A stretch of 64,000 nt of DNA from Bacillota bacterium (lineage in GTDB: Bacteria; Bacillota; Desulfotomaculia; Desulfotomaculales; VENG01): contig VENG01000007.1 of assembly GCA_009711705.1 (NCBI GenBank), forward strand, positions 62,001 to 126,000. The letters are read 5' to 3'. Positions 27,840-36,285 of this stretch are shown piece by piece. The position numbers were made by a program, and so were the translations under genes. The notes below the pieces were generated by a model, which did no database searches, had not been told where the DNA came from, and saw only the letters and a program-made list of their open reading frames with translations. Numbering within the stretch: the first letter of the stretch is position 1; each line of letters begins with the position of its first letter.

Positions 27840-28925
27840 CTAAACTATTTCTCTAACCCTGGCTTCAATTTCCTCCGCGGTGATACCAACGCCAGGCTTA
27901 AACAAGGACAACATCTCAGCTGAGCAACCATAGATGGCTTCTTTGAGCAAGCGATCCATTTGACCGTTGGCTGACTCAACAACCAAAATTTTATCGGCAT
28001 TATTAGCTACTTCCCTAAGTTCAGGAACAGCTAAAGGACGCAGAGTTACGGGACGGAAGAAACCTACATTGAATCCCTCTGCTCTAAGGTCTTCCACAGC
28101 CGCCTTCGCTCCCCGGGCAACAACACCGTGAGCAATTACAACTACCTTTGATTCCTTGCTGCCTATTTCTTTGTATTCTGCGACTTCCGGTGTCATTTTA
28201 TTGTAGTCTGCAAAATGTTGTTGCAAAACGTCGTATAATTCTTCTTCGACGTTATAAGTGTTGCGGAAATGTCCTGGCTCTCTGTCAACACCCGGTGTGC
28301 CTTCTTTACCTACAAAAGGCTCTGTGGGAAACATTTCGATTCCCTTTGCTGCCGGATCATACATGACGAGAGATTCCCTCATCTTGGCCTGGTAACCGTC
28401 CGCCAGTACGAAAGTGGGGAAGCGGTATTTCCATGCAGTGTTAAAAGCCTTGATGGTGTAATCAAACAATTCCTGGTGGGTAGCGGTAGAATAAACAACA
28501 CGGAGTCCTTCTCCGTTACCACCCAGAGTAGTCAATGTCACTTCCTGCTGCGAGTAAATAACTGTAGCAGTAGACGGACCACCCCGCTGCTGAACAATAG
28601 TTACAGTCGGCAGGCGCATTGCTTCTGCCATGCTGATAGGCTCCTGCATTAAGGTGTTCCCGGGACCAGCAGTAGCGGTGAAAGCACGCCTACCGGCCAT
28701 TACGCCCCCATTGGTTGTGAATCCTGCCGACAATTCATCTTCTGTCTGCAGAAACTCCCGCTCATTCTTGGGAGCCAACCTTGTCCAGTAATGCATAATC
28801 TCGTTTTGGGGTGTAATAGGATACCCATACATAATTTCAGCATTAGCTGCTAATGCACCCCAGGCAACCACTTCGTTACCGGTCATAAAGACCCGCTTTT
28901 CTTCTTGGATGACTTTTTCAGCCAT
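27840..28925 (-). CDS. korA: 2-oxoacid:ferredoxin oxidoreductase, alpha subunit
   Basis: 361-residue alpha subunit with the pyrimidine-binding domain: GNEVVAWGALAANAEIMYGYPITPQNEIM, the AFTATAGPGNTLMQEP segment and VQQRGGPSTAT. A C-terminal transketolase-like domain (VVVIAHGVVARGAK) follows. It is the first gene of the korABCD operon with AAGGAGG before the ATG. The enzyme fits an anaerobe that uses ferredoxin for incomplete-TCA or reductive carbon metabolism. Confidence 0.9.
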   Translation of the reverse strand: MAEKVIQEEKRVFMTGNEVVAWGALAANAEIMYGYPITPQNEIMHYWTRLAPKNEREFLQTEDELSAGFTTNGGVMAGRRAFTATAGPGNTLMQEPISMAEAMRLPTVTIVQQRGGPSTATVIYSQQEVTLTTLGGNGEGLRVVYSTATHQELFDYTIKAFNTAWKYRFPTFVLADGYQAKMRESLVMYDPAAKGIEMFPTEPFVGKEGTPGVDREPGHFRNTYNVEEELYDVLQQHFADYNKMTPEVAEYKEIGSKESKVVVIAHGVVARGAKAAVEDLRAEGFNVGFFRPVTLRPLAVPELREVANNADKILVVESANGQMDRLLKEAIYGCSAEMLSLFKPGVGITAEEIEARVREIV

Positions 28926-29108
28926 TTAAACTGGATGCACCTCCTTAGATATACCTAAAAACTGCAGCGATAAAGTTACAATTATATTGCTGCAAGCTTT
29001 AACCAATAATTAAAATTAAATCGATTGTTTAGACAACTCAAACAAGTCCTAACTATAAATTAGGAAGATTATTTTGATTTTCAGCCCTTGTCACGAAAGT
29101 AACAGTTG

Positions 29109-29849
29109 CTACCACAATGTACAGGGCATGTACCTTTTCAAGCCGCGTACGGGATTTCCCATACAATCACGCCAATTCATTTGCTCGGCAAGTTCCTGTA
29201 CAGCAGCTGTAGCTACCAGGGGTAACCCCAGTCGTTTTGCGGCCTGGGATACCATCTGTGCTCCTTCCTGGATGATGTCAATATCGGTATCGTCACCCAG
29301 GTGGCTGTTATTTATCAGCCCGTGGACAGTGCCCATTCCGTTTACATATTCTACGATGTCATTTACTGTAGCTGTCATAGGTCGTGCTATATTAACCACA
29401 ACCAGTAGATGCAAATTTTCTTCCTCTTTGGCACCTTCCAGGAGATTTAATGTTTTAGCACCCTCTGCACCGTAGCCAATATCCAGTATTACATCGCCAT
29501 CACGGCGTAAGGCCCATTTATTTTCTGCACGTAAAACATTACCAGCTTCACCCAGACCTATGGTTTCACGGGTTTCCCACGCTAACACATGTAAGCCCAA
29601 AGATTGCAATTTGTTTTTAATGGGGCGCAGTGTATAACAAGGTTCTACTATATCCAAGTCTACCAAAGTAACATCCTGGTGACCCTGGTTAAAAAGGTCA
29701 ATTGCCCTGTTTACTGCCACTTCACTCTTGCCACTGGCATACTCGCCAATGTAACCCTCCACTATACGATTAGTAATATCATATGCACCCCCCAAGGGTT
29801 TTAAAATCTTTAAAAATTTTATTTCTAATTTCAAGAATTTAAAAATCAT
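29109..29849 (-). CDS. P-loop NTPase of unknown function
   Basis: Contains a Walker A motif in GYIGEYASGKSEVAVNRA, a DLDIVEPCYTLRP segment, and VILDIGYGAEGAK as a Walker B-type strand. The organisation recalls MinD/CobQ-like P-loop proteins, and the C-terminus (LPLVATAAVQELAEQMNWRD) looks structured. I do not recognise a named function. The ATG at 29849 has a weak GAGGG site; a longer frame goes back to 29930. It lies between bofA and the kor operon on the same strand, about 110 bases downstream of bofA, and could be co-transcribed with it. Confidence 0.7.
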   Translation of the reverse strand: MIFKFLKLEIKFLKILKPLGGAYDITNRIVEGYIGEYASGKSEVAVNRAIDLFNQGHQDVTLVDLDIVEPCYTLRPIKNKLQSLGLHVLAWETRETIGLGEAGNVLRAENKWALRRDGDVILDIGYGAEGAKTLNLLEGAKEEENLHLLVVVNIARPMTATVNDIVEYVNGMGTVHGLINNSHLGDDTDIDIIQEGAQMVSQAAKRLGLPLVATAAVQELAEQMNWRDCMGNPVRGLKRYMPCTLW

Positions 29850-29960
29850 TATCCCTCTTAAATCGGGATAATGTAAATCAATGTGACATTTTATTAAAAT
29901 ATATTGCAAATACTGTACCACGTCAAGCAAGTGCTTATAATTATTCTGCCTGCACTCTAA

Positions 29961-30233
29961 TTAATTTAGAAATAAATAATTAAGAATCAATAGCAACACA
30001 ATACCGGGGAGATGCAGCGCCCCGGCTAACAAGGCGGTAAAAGGGTTTACCCCAATGTGCATGCCCAGCATCTCCAAAAACAAATTAAAGGCCACAAGAA
30101 ACACAGCACCTAAGGTAAAACATACGGTAAGATTCAGCAACAGCCTTAAGGGACGCAGCACTGACGATCCCATCAACAAAATACCCAAAGACCCCAAAAG
30201 CGCCATAATAATGTATTTCCATTCCATATCCAT
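29961..30233 (-). CDS. bofA: Pro-sigma-K processing inhibitor BofA
   Basis: 90-residue polytopic membrane protein of the BofA family, which holds the SpoIVFB protease inactive in the outer forespore membrane until SigG signals. It has hydrophobic segments at about residues 7-22, 30-55 and 68-88 and the characteristic GVNPFTALLAGALHLPGIVLLLIL ending. It follows recR by about 55 bases, as in B. subtilis (recR-yaaL-bofA), with yaaL missing. Confidence 0.85.
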   Translation of the reverse strand: MDMEWKYIIMALLGSLGILLMGSSVLRPLRLLLNLTVCFTLGAVFLVAFNLFLEMLGMHIGVNPFTALLAGALHLPGIVLLLILNYLFLN

Positions 30234-30287
30234 ACACCTCCATGGGAACCCCTTGTCCTCATTATATGGATAAGAATGGCAAATATG

Positions 30288-30887
30288 TCACTGCATTTCA
30301 CGCCTTCCTTCCATTGCTTTAGCCAGGGTAATTTGATCCGCATACTCCAAATACGAACCTACCGGCAAGCCATGGGCAATCCTGGTCACCTTTATCCCCA
30401 GCGGCTTTATTATCTTTGCCAGGTACATGGCAGTAGCATCACCCTCCACATTGGAATTGGTAGCTAAAATGACTTCTTTAACCCTGTCACCCTCCAACCG
30501 CTTTAAAAGCTGCCTTATAGAAAGCTGGTCAGGACCGATTCCCTCCGATGGCTGTAAGGCACCATGAAGCACATGATACAATCCCCTGAAACCATGACTT
30601 TTTTCCATAGCCATGACGTCTTTAGAATCCTGTACCACACAGATTACATCCGGAGTTCTGTTTACATCATCGCATAACCTGCACGGGTCCTTATCTGTTA
30701 AGTTGGCACACACAGAGCAATATTTTATGGAATTACGTGCCTCCAGTATAGCTTGGGCCAAATTTTGACCGATCTCCGGAGAAGCACTTAAAAGGTAAAA
30801 AGCCAGGCGTTGAGCCGTTTTCGGTCCAATACCCGGCAATCCGGATAGTTCACGCACCAGGCGCTCTATAGCCCCACCACTTTTCAT
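30288..30887 (-). CDS. recR: Recombination mediator protein RecR
   Basis: RecR acts with RecF/RecO to load RecA at gaps. The 199-residue protein has the helix-hairpin-helix GLPGIGPKTAQRLAFYLL, the four-cysteine zinc finger CSVCANLTDKDPCRLC and a Toprim domain (VIYV-type start CVVQDSKDVMAMEK, later EVILATNSNVEGDATAMYL). Length is standard. It is 12 bases after ebfC. Confidence 0.96.
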   Translation of the reverse strand: MKSGGAIERLVRELSGLPGIGPKTAQRLAFYLLSASPEIGQNLAQAILEARNSIKYCSVCANLTDKDPCRLCDDVNRTPDVICVVQDSKDVMAMEKSHGFRGLYHVLHGALQPSEGIGPDQLSIRQLLKRLEGDRVKEVILATNSNVEGDATAMYLAKIIKPLGIKVTRIAHGLPVGSYLEYADQITLAKAMEGRREMQ

Positions 30888-30899
30888 ATACTCACCCTT

Positions 30900-31214
30900 T
30901 TAAGTGAGTCCGGGAATATTCATACCGCCGGTGAGTTTACCCATTTCTTTATTCATCATATCCCGAACTTGTTTTAATGCATCATTTGTTGCCGTCAAAA
31001 TAAGATCCTGCAGCATTTCCACATCTTCCGGATCCACTGCTTCCGGCTGGATTTCTATTGATACTATTTCCTGCTTACCGTTAGCAACTACCTTGACCGC
31101 ACCACCACCAGCGGTACATTCCACAGTACGTTCATTTATCTCTTCCTGCATCTTAGCCATTTGCGTCTGCATTTTCTGAACCTGCTTCATCATTTTATTC
31201 ATATTTCCACCCAT
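30900..31214 (-). CDS. YbaB/EbfC family nucleoid-associated protein
   Basis: 104-residue DNA-binding protein of the YbaB/EbfC family (YaaK in B. subtilis). The N-terminal Met-rich helix ([19 protein letters not shown]) is followed by [19 protein letters not shown] and [19 protein letters not shown], all typical. It is conserved between dnaX and recR. Confidence 0.93.
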   Translation of the reverse strand: MGGNMNKMMKQVQKMQTQMAKMQEEINERTVECTAGGGAVKVVANGKQEIVSIEIQPEAVDPEDVEMLQDLILTATNDALKQVRDMMNKEMGKLTGGMNIPGLT

Positions 31215-31255
31215 TAAATATCCTCCCTTTTATTCACTATCATAAGTCTAATATA

Positions 31256-33034
31256 TTACTCAGGAGGTGCCTTATCCACCTCTTCAGCCTCAAAAATCTG
31301 TGCAATACCTTCAAAATCCAGACCCCGTTCCTCTTCTCGCCACTTTTGGGGTCTATTTAGCCCGCTACTACAGCGAACAGTCCAATTGCCTTTAAAAAAA
31401 GATCTCAAAACACGAATAAGTATTTTTTGATTACTTTCCTTTTCCATCATATCTTTAGCAATATCTTCGTCTTCAAAACCCACTGTTAACATATCTCCGG
31501 CAACACTCGCGGGCCAAGACAATTCCAAATAGGCACGAGTAGCCTTACTTTCCTTGTTCACCGCCTCCAAAATTTGAGGCCACATCCTACTGATTCTTTC
31601 TACTGGTATACTGTCTTTGGGTACATTACCCTTTGGTGCCTCACCAGCTGAATTGCCGTTTATGGTCTTTGCTTCCTTTGCAACGACTTCTTCCTTTACA
31701 TCAACTTCTTTCGTTACTGCACTTTCCTTCTTTGCCTTAACTTCTTCCTTTGTATTAACTTCTTCCTTTACTTCAACTTTTTCCTTTGTTATAGTATCAT
31801 TCCCTGAACTGCCATTTTTGTTTCCTAGCTCAATATAGTTTTCCCATGACTCATACTCATATTGAATTTTAGGTCCATCATCATTTGTTTCTTTTGCTGT
31901 ATATGTAGCATTTATTTCGTTAAAAGAACCCTTTGTATTAATGACTTCCTCTACCTTGGCCTCCAGACGCGCCAGGCGTAAAGCCAAATCATGGCCGGAA
32001 TTATGTCCTCCGCCGTCTACAGATTCAAATACAAACAATTCAAATAACAAGCGGGGCTGCGAACTCCATTTCATTTCTTGCTCATACTGTACAAGAAGTT
32101 TAGTAATCTGTAAAAGTAGGCGCCTGTCTTTTTCATCCCCGACCATACTCTTAACTAAAAGTTCTCTTAAATAAGAACCCATTTGGCGAGCAAAAATACG
32201 TAAATCTTTTCCCTCGGCAATGAGTGTATCTATCATTCTTACCGCATCGGCAGTATTACCTTTGACCAGTTTTTCTGTCATACTTCTAATTACATCTTCA
32301 TTCACAGTTCCTAAAATGCGGTGTATCTCTTCCGGGGTAATTTTTCCTTCTCCCAGGGATGATGCCTGGTCCATAATGCTCAAAGCATCCCTCAAACTAC
32401 CGTCCGCAACCCTAGATATAACATATAATGCCTCTTCGCTTATCTCCAGGTTTGTTTTCTCGGCCACTTCCTGCATGCGACCAACCATTTCGGGAGCGGA
32501 AATAGGTCTAAAATCAAAACGTTGACACCTGGACAGAATGGTTATCGGCACTTTATGCGGTTCGGTGGTAGCCAGTACGAAAATAACATGGGCCGGAGGC
32601 TCCTCAAGGGTTTTTAAAAGGGCATTAAAGGCCTCATTGGTTAACATATGTACTTCATCAATGATATAAACTCTGTACTTGCAGCTGGAGGGAGAAAAAT
32701 TGATCTTCTCTCTTAAGTCCCTAATTTCATCAATACCCCTGTTGGAGGCGGCATCTATTTCTATTACGTCCATGGAGTGCCCTTCATTGACGGCCCGGCA
32801 ATTGTCGCAGCTGTTACACAGCTGCCCCCCGGGGCCTTCCACACAATTAAGGGCCTTAGCCAATACTTTGGCTGTGGTGGTTTTGCCGGTTCCCCGAGTA
32901 CCGCAAAAAAGATAGGCATGGGAAATACGTCCGGCAGCAAATGCATTTTGCAGCGTCCTCGTTACATGCTGCTGACCCACTATTTCGGAAAAATTCTGGG
33001 GACGCCACTTTCTATATAAAGCCTGGTAGGTCAA
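31256..33034 (-). CDS. dnaX: DNA polymerase III gamma/tau subunit
   Basis: Clamp-loader ATPase and replisome organiser, 592 residues. The N-terminal AAA+ domain has YQALYRKWRPQNFSEIVGQ, the Walker A CGTRGTGKTTTAKVLAKAL, the zinc module CNSCDNCRAV, and VYIIDEVHMLTNEAFNALLK. Domain III follows to about residue 360. Between about residues 415 and 465 lies a Lys/Glu/Val-rich imperfect repeat (KEEV, VKEEV, TKEEVKAKKE), a likely disordered linker before the C-terminal tau region. The TTG at 33034 is preceded by AAGGGAGG. Confidence 0.96.
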   Translation of the reverse strand: MTYQALYRKWRPQNFSEIVGQQHVTRTLQNAFAAGRISHAYLFCGTRGTGKTTTAKVLAKALNCVEGPGGQLCNSCDNCRAVNEGHSMDVIEIDAASNRGIDEIRDLREKINFSPSSCKYRVYIIDEVHMLTNEAFNALLKTLEEPPAHVIFVLATTEPHKVPITILSRCQRFDFRPISAPEMVGRMQEVAEKTNLEISEEALYVISRVADGSLRDALSIMDQASSLGEGKITPEEIHRILGTVNEDVIRSMTEKLVKGNTADAVRMIDTLIAEGKDLRIFARQMGSYLRELLVKSMVGDEKDRRLLLQITKLLVQYEQEMKWSSQPRLLFELFVFESVDGGGHNSGHDLALRLARLEAKVEEVINTKGSFNEINATYTAKETNDDGPKIQYEYESWENYIELGNKNGSSGNDTITKEKVEVKEEVNTKEEVKAKKESAVTKEVDVKEEVVAKEAKTINGNSAGEAPKGNVPKDSIPVERISRMWPQILEAVNKESKATRAYLELSWPASVAGDMLTVGFEDEDIAKDMMEKESNQKILIRVLRSFFKGNWTVRCSSGLNRPQKWREEERGLDFEGIAQIFEAEEVDKAPPE

Positions 33035-33078
33035 AATAAATCCTCCCTTAAAGAGGTTGTTGAAGGTTAAAATTTGGA

Positions 33079-33250
33079 TAAAGAAGACTTGGTTCAGGTG
33101 GGGGTTTCACCCCATCTGAACCTTAGTCGCACTTATTTCGAGCTTACAGCCTGTTAATCCCATTAGTTGGGGACATTCCTGTCCCCAGGAAATACCCAAG
33201 CTTCAGCAGGTGTGTCCCCTTTCCTTGGGTCTTACAGGCTGTGCGAAGAT
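33079..33250. repeat. Dispersed repeat family R3, copy D (long form)
   Basis: Starts AAGAAGACTTGGTTCAGGTG and ends CTTACAGGCTGTGCGAAGA, with the inner hairpin TTGGGGACATTCCTGTCCCCA. It is very similar to the 17.5 kb copy and lies between dnaX and the R4 repeat, in the leader between ffs and dnaX. Confidence 0.8.
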
Positions 33251-33304
33251 TAATCTCAAAGAACCTATTTCGCCATGATAAATTTTATTCCTTTTTAAAA
33301 ATAC

Positions 33305-33438
33305 AAGAAAAGCGTGCTAAATCAGTTCCCTTATACCCATTCTGGGCATACCTAACGGGCACAAGCATGGCGCGCGCTTTTCAGTACTTTTTTCCTTTGT
33401 CCTTGCCATTCATATGGCAAGGTATACTTTCCTAAAGT
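33305..33438. repeat. Structured dispersed repeat family R4, copy b (full form)
   Basis: AAGAAAAGCGTGCTAAATCAG, then TACCCATTCTGGGCATACC, then GGCACAAGCATGGCGCGCGC and CTTTTCAGTACTTTTTTCC, then the hairpin CTTGCCATTCATATGGCAAG and TTTCCTAAAGT. Apart from a few bases it is identical to copy c at 42.53 kb. Confidence 0.85.
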
Positions 33439-33441
33439 ATT

Positions 33442-33470
33442 GAAAAGACCATACCGCTTTTGCGATATGG
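33442..33470 (-). terminator. Terminator of the SRP RNA gene
   Basis: On the minus strand, GGCCATATCG and CGGTATGGTC form a stem followed by TTTTC, beginning 12 bases after the ffs 3' end. Confidence 0.65.
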
Positions 33471-33481
33471 CCAAAATTAAA

Positions 33482-33748
33482 GCCGTGCACCCACCTTCGA
33501 ATGATGGCTTCCGGGCGTTACTCCAGCAGGTAGCTCGGGTCAGGCACCCTCGCGGCACCCGGAGGGACTTCCTTAGTGCTGCTTCCGTCAGGATCTGACA
33601 CAGTTCAGAAGACTCCGTCGCGCGAGACCCGGCCGTCAACACCCCTTACAGGAGCCGGACCCCACAAGCCAAACCCTCCGGCAGGAATTCGGCCCTGCTA
33701 TAGCGGATTGCAGGTTCAGGGCACCGCTACCTCCCCACCTAGCACGGC
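33482..33748 (-). ncRNA. ffs: Signal recognition particle RNA (large bacterial type)
   Basis: The 267-nt RNA has complementary ends GCCGTGC and GCACGGC. Its 5' Alu domain contains GGGGAGGTAGCGGTGCCCTG and CTGCAATCCGCTATAGCAGG, matching the B. subtilis scRNA layout. The S-domain hairpin has GATCCTGACGGAAGCAGCAC, with the GGAA loop and asymmetric bulge that bind Ffh. The position between tRNA-Ser and dnaX is the same as in B. subtilis. Confidence 0.95.
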
Positions 33749-33765
33749 AAATATAAAAATAAAAA

Positions 33766-33860
33766 TGGCGGAGAGAGAGGGATTCGAACCCTCGAGACGA
33801 TTTCAGTACCGCCTACTCGCTTTCCAGGCGAGCGCCTTCAGCCAACTCGGCCATCTCTCC
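33766..33860 (-). tRNA. tRNA-Ser (GGA anticodon)
   Basis: 95 nt including an encoded CCA. The acceptor stem is GGAGAGA / TCTCTCC, the D-arm ATGGCCGAGTTGGCTGAAGG, and the anticodon arm CTCGCCTGGAAAGCGAG with anticodon GGA. A long variable arm typical of tRNA-Ser and the T-arm GGGTTCGAATCCC follow. It lies 17 bases before ffs. Confidence 0.97.
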
Positions 33861-33906
33861 GCAGTGCATTCATTTATAAGCTGTCTCCAACAATTGCGCA
33901 CAGATT

Positions 33907-33935
33907 ATTATACATATATTTTGAGCCGGATGCAA
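33907..33935 (-). promoter_or_regulatory. Promoter of tRNA-Ser-ffs
   Basis: Minus strand TTGCAT, 17-base spacer, TATAAT. The transcription start would fall about 40 bases before the mature tRNA-Ser 5' end. Confidence 0.8.
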
Positions 33936-34036
33936 GGGTTTTTAGCTATTATTCCAGACCCTAAACAATAAAATTACTGGTATTACTTCCACTATGATCA
34001 AGGAAAGCTTATTTATCCCTCACATCTGGCTTGAGT

Positions 34037-34321
34037 TTAGACCGCCTCCGTTTTTCTGATCACATCATGATATTCTTCGCCCAGCGTGGTAAGATTGCAA
34101 ATCTTACTCTTACCTTCGGAATAAACATCCACCAAGCCCAATGCATAAAGCTGCATTATAACATGATCCAGAACCGCTCTTTTCACCCGGGAAACCAGGG
34201 AAAGTTCCTCTTTGTTCATGTGCCCTTCCGTTACCAGCACCTGGAGTACTTTATCCGCCTCTTCGGGTAATCTTTTGGAAACAATGGTTAAATATTCCAC
34301 AAGGGTCATATTCTTTATCAT
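34037..34321 (-). CDS. Small winged-helix-like protein
   Basis: 94-residue protein with a helical/winged pattern: LPEEADKVLQVLVTEGHMNKEELS, then RVKRAVLDHVIMQLYALGLVDV as a recognition-type helix, and a short wing SEGKSKICNLT. This resembles small MarR/ArsR-like winged-helix domains, but I recognise no specific family. The first M is weakly supported; a later ATG at residue 5 is an alternative start. It lies upstream of tRNA-Ser on the same strand. Confidence 0.55.
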   Translation of the reverse strand: MIKNMTLVEYLTIVSKRLPEEADKVLQVLVTEGHMNKEELSLVSRVKRAVLDHVIMQLYALGLVDVYSEGKSKICNLTTLGEEYHDVIRKTEAV

Positions 34322-34427
34322 TTAATTAATCCCTCCTTAACCATAGTGTTAACCTTTTGTCCTTAATTAATAAGCCAATATTGAAAAAACATAAAAAAAT
34401 TAAAAAAGATGTAACTGAAACCAATGA

Positions 34428-34730
34428 CGAAACCTGTCTTTTGCGCAGAGCGAATGCATTGAATCGAGCTGTGGCCAGGCTTGGCGAAGGCGGTAAGCGT
34501 AAGCGGGGCTGAGCACAGAACGTGCGAAGCCGCCCCTTGAGCCAGGACGCCGGACGGCAATGGCATTACGACTGTTTTCGGAATAGCAACTTTTATCTAT
34601 GCCATTGCGAAAACAGCTGGTCTTAATTAGGAAGCTTAGTAATTTGGGTACCCCGCTGGAGCGTCCAACTGAGCCTTAGCCTGGCCCAGCGAGAGTCACC
34701 GCATGAGCGGGCGCAAAAGACAGGTTAGAA
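34428..34730. repeat. Fold-back element with inverted ends
   Basis: AACCTGTCTTTTGCGC near 34430-34446 and its inverse GCGCAAAAGACAGGTT near 34711-34727 bound a GC-richer segment. Inside, GGCCAGGCT and AGCCTGGCC continue the inverted repeat. The base composition differs from the flanking AT-rich DNA. No gene is supported inside. Confidence 0.5.
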
Positions 34731-34773
34731 AAAGCTAAATTACCGCAATTTCACCAGTCTCAAATTATCTATA

Positions 34774-34813
34774 AACACCAAGGGCTTTGCAATAGCAAAG
34801 CCCTTGGTGTTTA
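34774..34813 (-). terminator. Terminator of lysA
   Basis: Perfect stem AACACCAAGGGCTTTGC / GCAAAGCCCTTGGTGTT around AATA, starting 17 bases beyond the lysA stop. Confidence 0.85.
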
Positions 34814-34829
34814 TCGCACATGTAACAGT

Positions 34830-36083
34830 TTATAGATCTGAAAAATCAAGGGTGGAAAAATAATCATCGATGGTTTCGGCCCGCCTGATCAATTTTACTG
34901 TTCCGTCAGGCCTTAACAGCAGCTCTGCCGAACGCAGCTTGCCGTTATAATTAAAACCCATAGCATGACCGTGCGCCCCTGTATCATGAATGACAACTAT
35001 GTCCCCGATATCAATCTTCGGAAGTGTACGGTCAACAGCAAACTTATCTATGTTTTCACATAATGAGCCGGTTACATCATAGGTATGGTCATGCGGCATA
35101 TCCTCTTTACCAGGTACAGTGATATGGTGATAGGCACCGTACATGCCCGGGCGCATTAAATCAGCCATACATGCGTCAAGTCCCACATAATTTTTATAAG
35201 TCTCCTTCTTATGCAGCACTCTGGATACTAAATAACCATACGGCCCGGTAATCATTCGCCCACTTTCCAAAGCCAACTTTAAAGGATGCAGGCCACCGGC
35301 CGTAATTTTTCTTTCGTAAGCATCCTTAACACCTTGACCTACATAATTTAAATCAACCGCTTCCTCCCCGGGATTATACGGTATCCCTATTCCCCCGCCA
35401 AAATTAACAAATTCAATGCGTATGCCAAGCTCACGGTATATTTCAACCACCAGGTCAAACATTATATTTGCCGTCTCTACAAAGTAATTAGGGTCAAGCT
35501 CATTGGAAATAACCATGGTATGCAGGCCGAAGCGCTTTACCCCCTTGTCACGCATCATTCTAAAGGCATCAATAATCTGCTGGTGGGTGAGCCCGTATTT
35601 GGCCTCCTCAGGTTTTCCAATGATAGTATTACCGCCCTCACGCAGCGGCCCCGGGTTATACCGGAAGGAAATAATATCCGGTATTCCGGCATGCTTGGCT
35701 AAATACTCTATATGGCTTATATCATCAAGATTTATGATAGCGCCCAGTTCTCTGGCCACCTGGTATTCCCTGGCGGGCGTATTATTTGATGAAAACATTA
35801 TATTTTCACCGTATACACCTGCCTTATCAGCCATTATCAATTCCGCCAGGGAACTGCAGTCGGCACCGAAACCTTCCTCTTTCAATATTTTTATTATGTG
35901 TGGATTGGGAGTGGCCTTGACCGCAAAATACTCTTTAAATTCAGGTGCCCAGGCAAAAGCTTGCAGTAATTTCCTGGCATTTTCACGGATAGATTTTTCA
36001 TCATAAATATGAAAAGGCGTTGAAAAGCCTTTCATAATCTCTCTTAACTGCTCTTTTGAAAATGGTAACTTTTTTTCTGACAT
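34830..36083 (-). CDS. lysA: Diaminopimelate decarboxylase
   Basis: Fold-type III PLP decarboxylase that makes lysine from meso-diaminopimelate. The 417-residue protein has the Schiff-base lysine in EYFAVKATPNPHI, the glycine-rich phosphate loop FVNFGGGIGIPY, ALESGRMITGPYG and the C-terminal GSLCENIDKFAVDR with the conserved active-site Cys. It is monocistronic, with a terminator directly behind it. Related ornithine/arginine decarboxylases share the fold, but these motifs favour DapDC. Confidence 0.85.
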   Translation of the reverse strand: MSEKKLPFSKEQLREIMKGFSTPFHIYDEKSIRENARKLLQAFAWAPEFKEYFAVKATPNPHIIKILKEEGFGADCSSLAELIMADKAGVYGENIMFSSNNTPAREYQVARELGAIINLDDISHIEYLAKHAGIPDIISFRYNPGPLREGGNTIIGKPEEAKYGLTHQQIIDAFRMMRDKGVKRFGLHTMVISNELDPNYFVETANIMFDLVVEIYRELGIRIEFVNFGGGIGIPYNPGEEAVDLNYVGQGVKDAYERKITAGGLHPLKLALESGRMITGPYGYLVSRVLHKKETYKNYVGLDACMADLMRPGMYGAYHHITVPGKEDMPHDHTYDVTGSLCENIDKFAVDRTLPKIDIGDIVVIHDTGAHGHAMGFNYNGKLRSAELLLRPDGTVKLIRRAETIDDYFSTLDFSDL

Positions 36084-36285
36084 AAAATTAATGCTCCTCC
36101 CCTAAATGCACTGAGTCCCTTTACTAAATTAATTCCCATTCGACATAAATTTACTATTTCCCTCCACATTAAAACAAACACAACATATATATTACCAAGT
36201 ACCTCTAATATTTTCATTAGAATTCTTTTTATTTATGGATTACAATATAAATATACTATGTAGTTAACAGATTTGAGGAGACTAA

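Noticed and set aside
33352..33971. Frames across 33.35-33.97 kb
   Set aside because: They overlay the SRP RNA, tRNA-Ser and R4 repeat.
34363..34566. Minus-strand frame of 67 codons
   Set aside because: It falls inside the fold-back element, with no ribosome site or conserved pattern.
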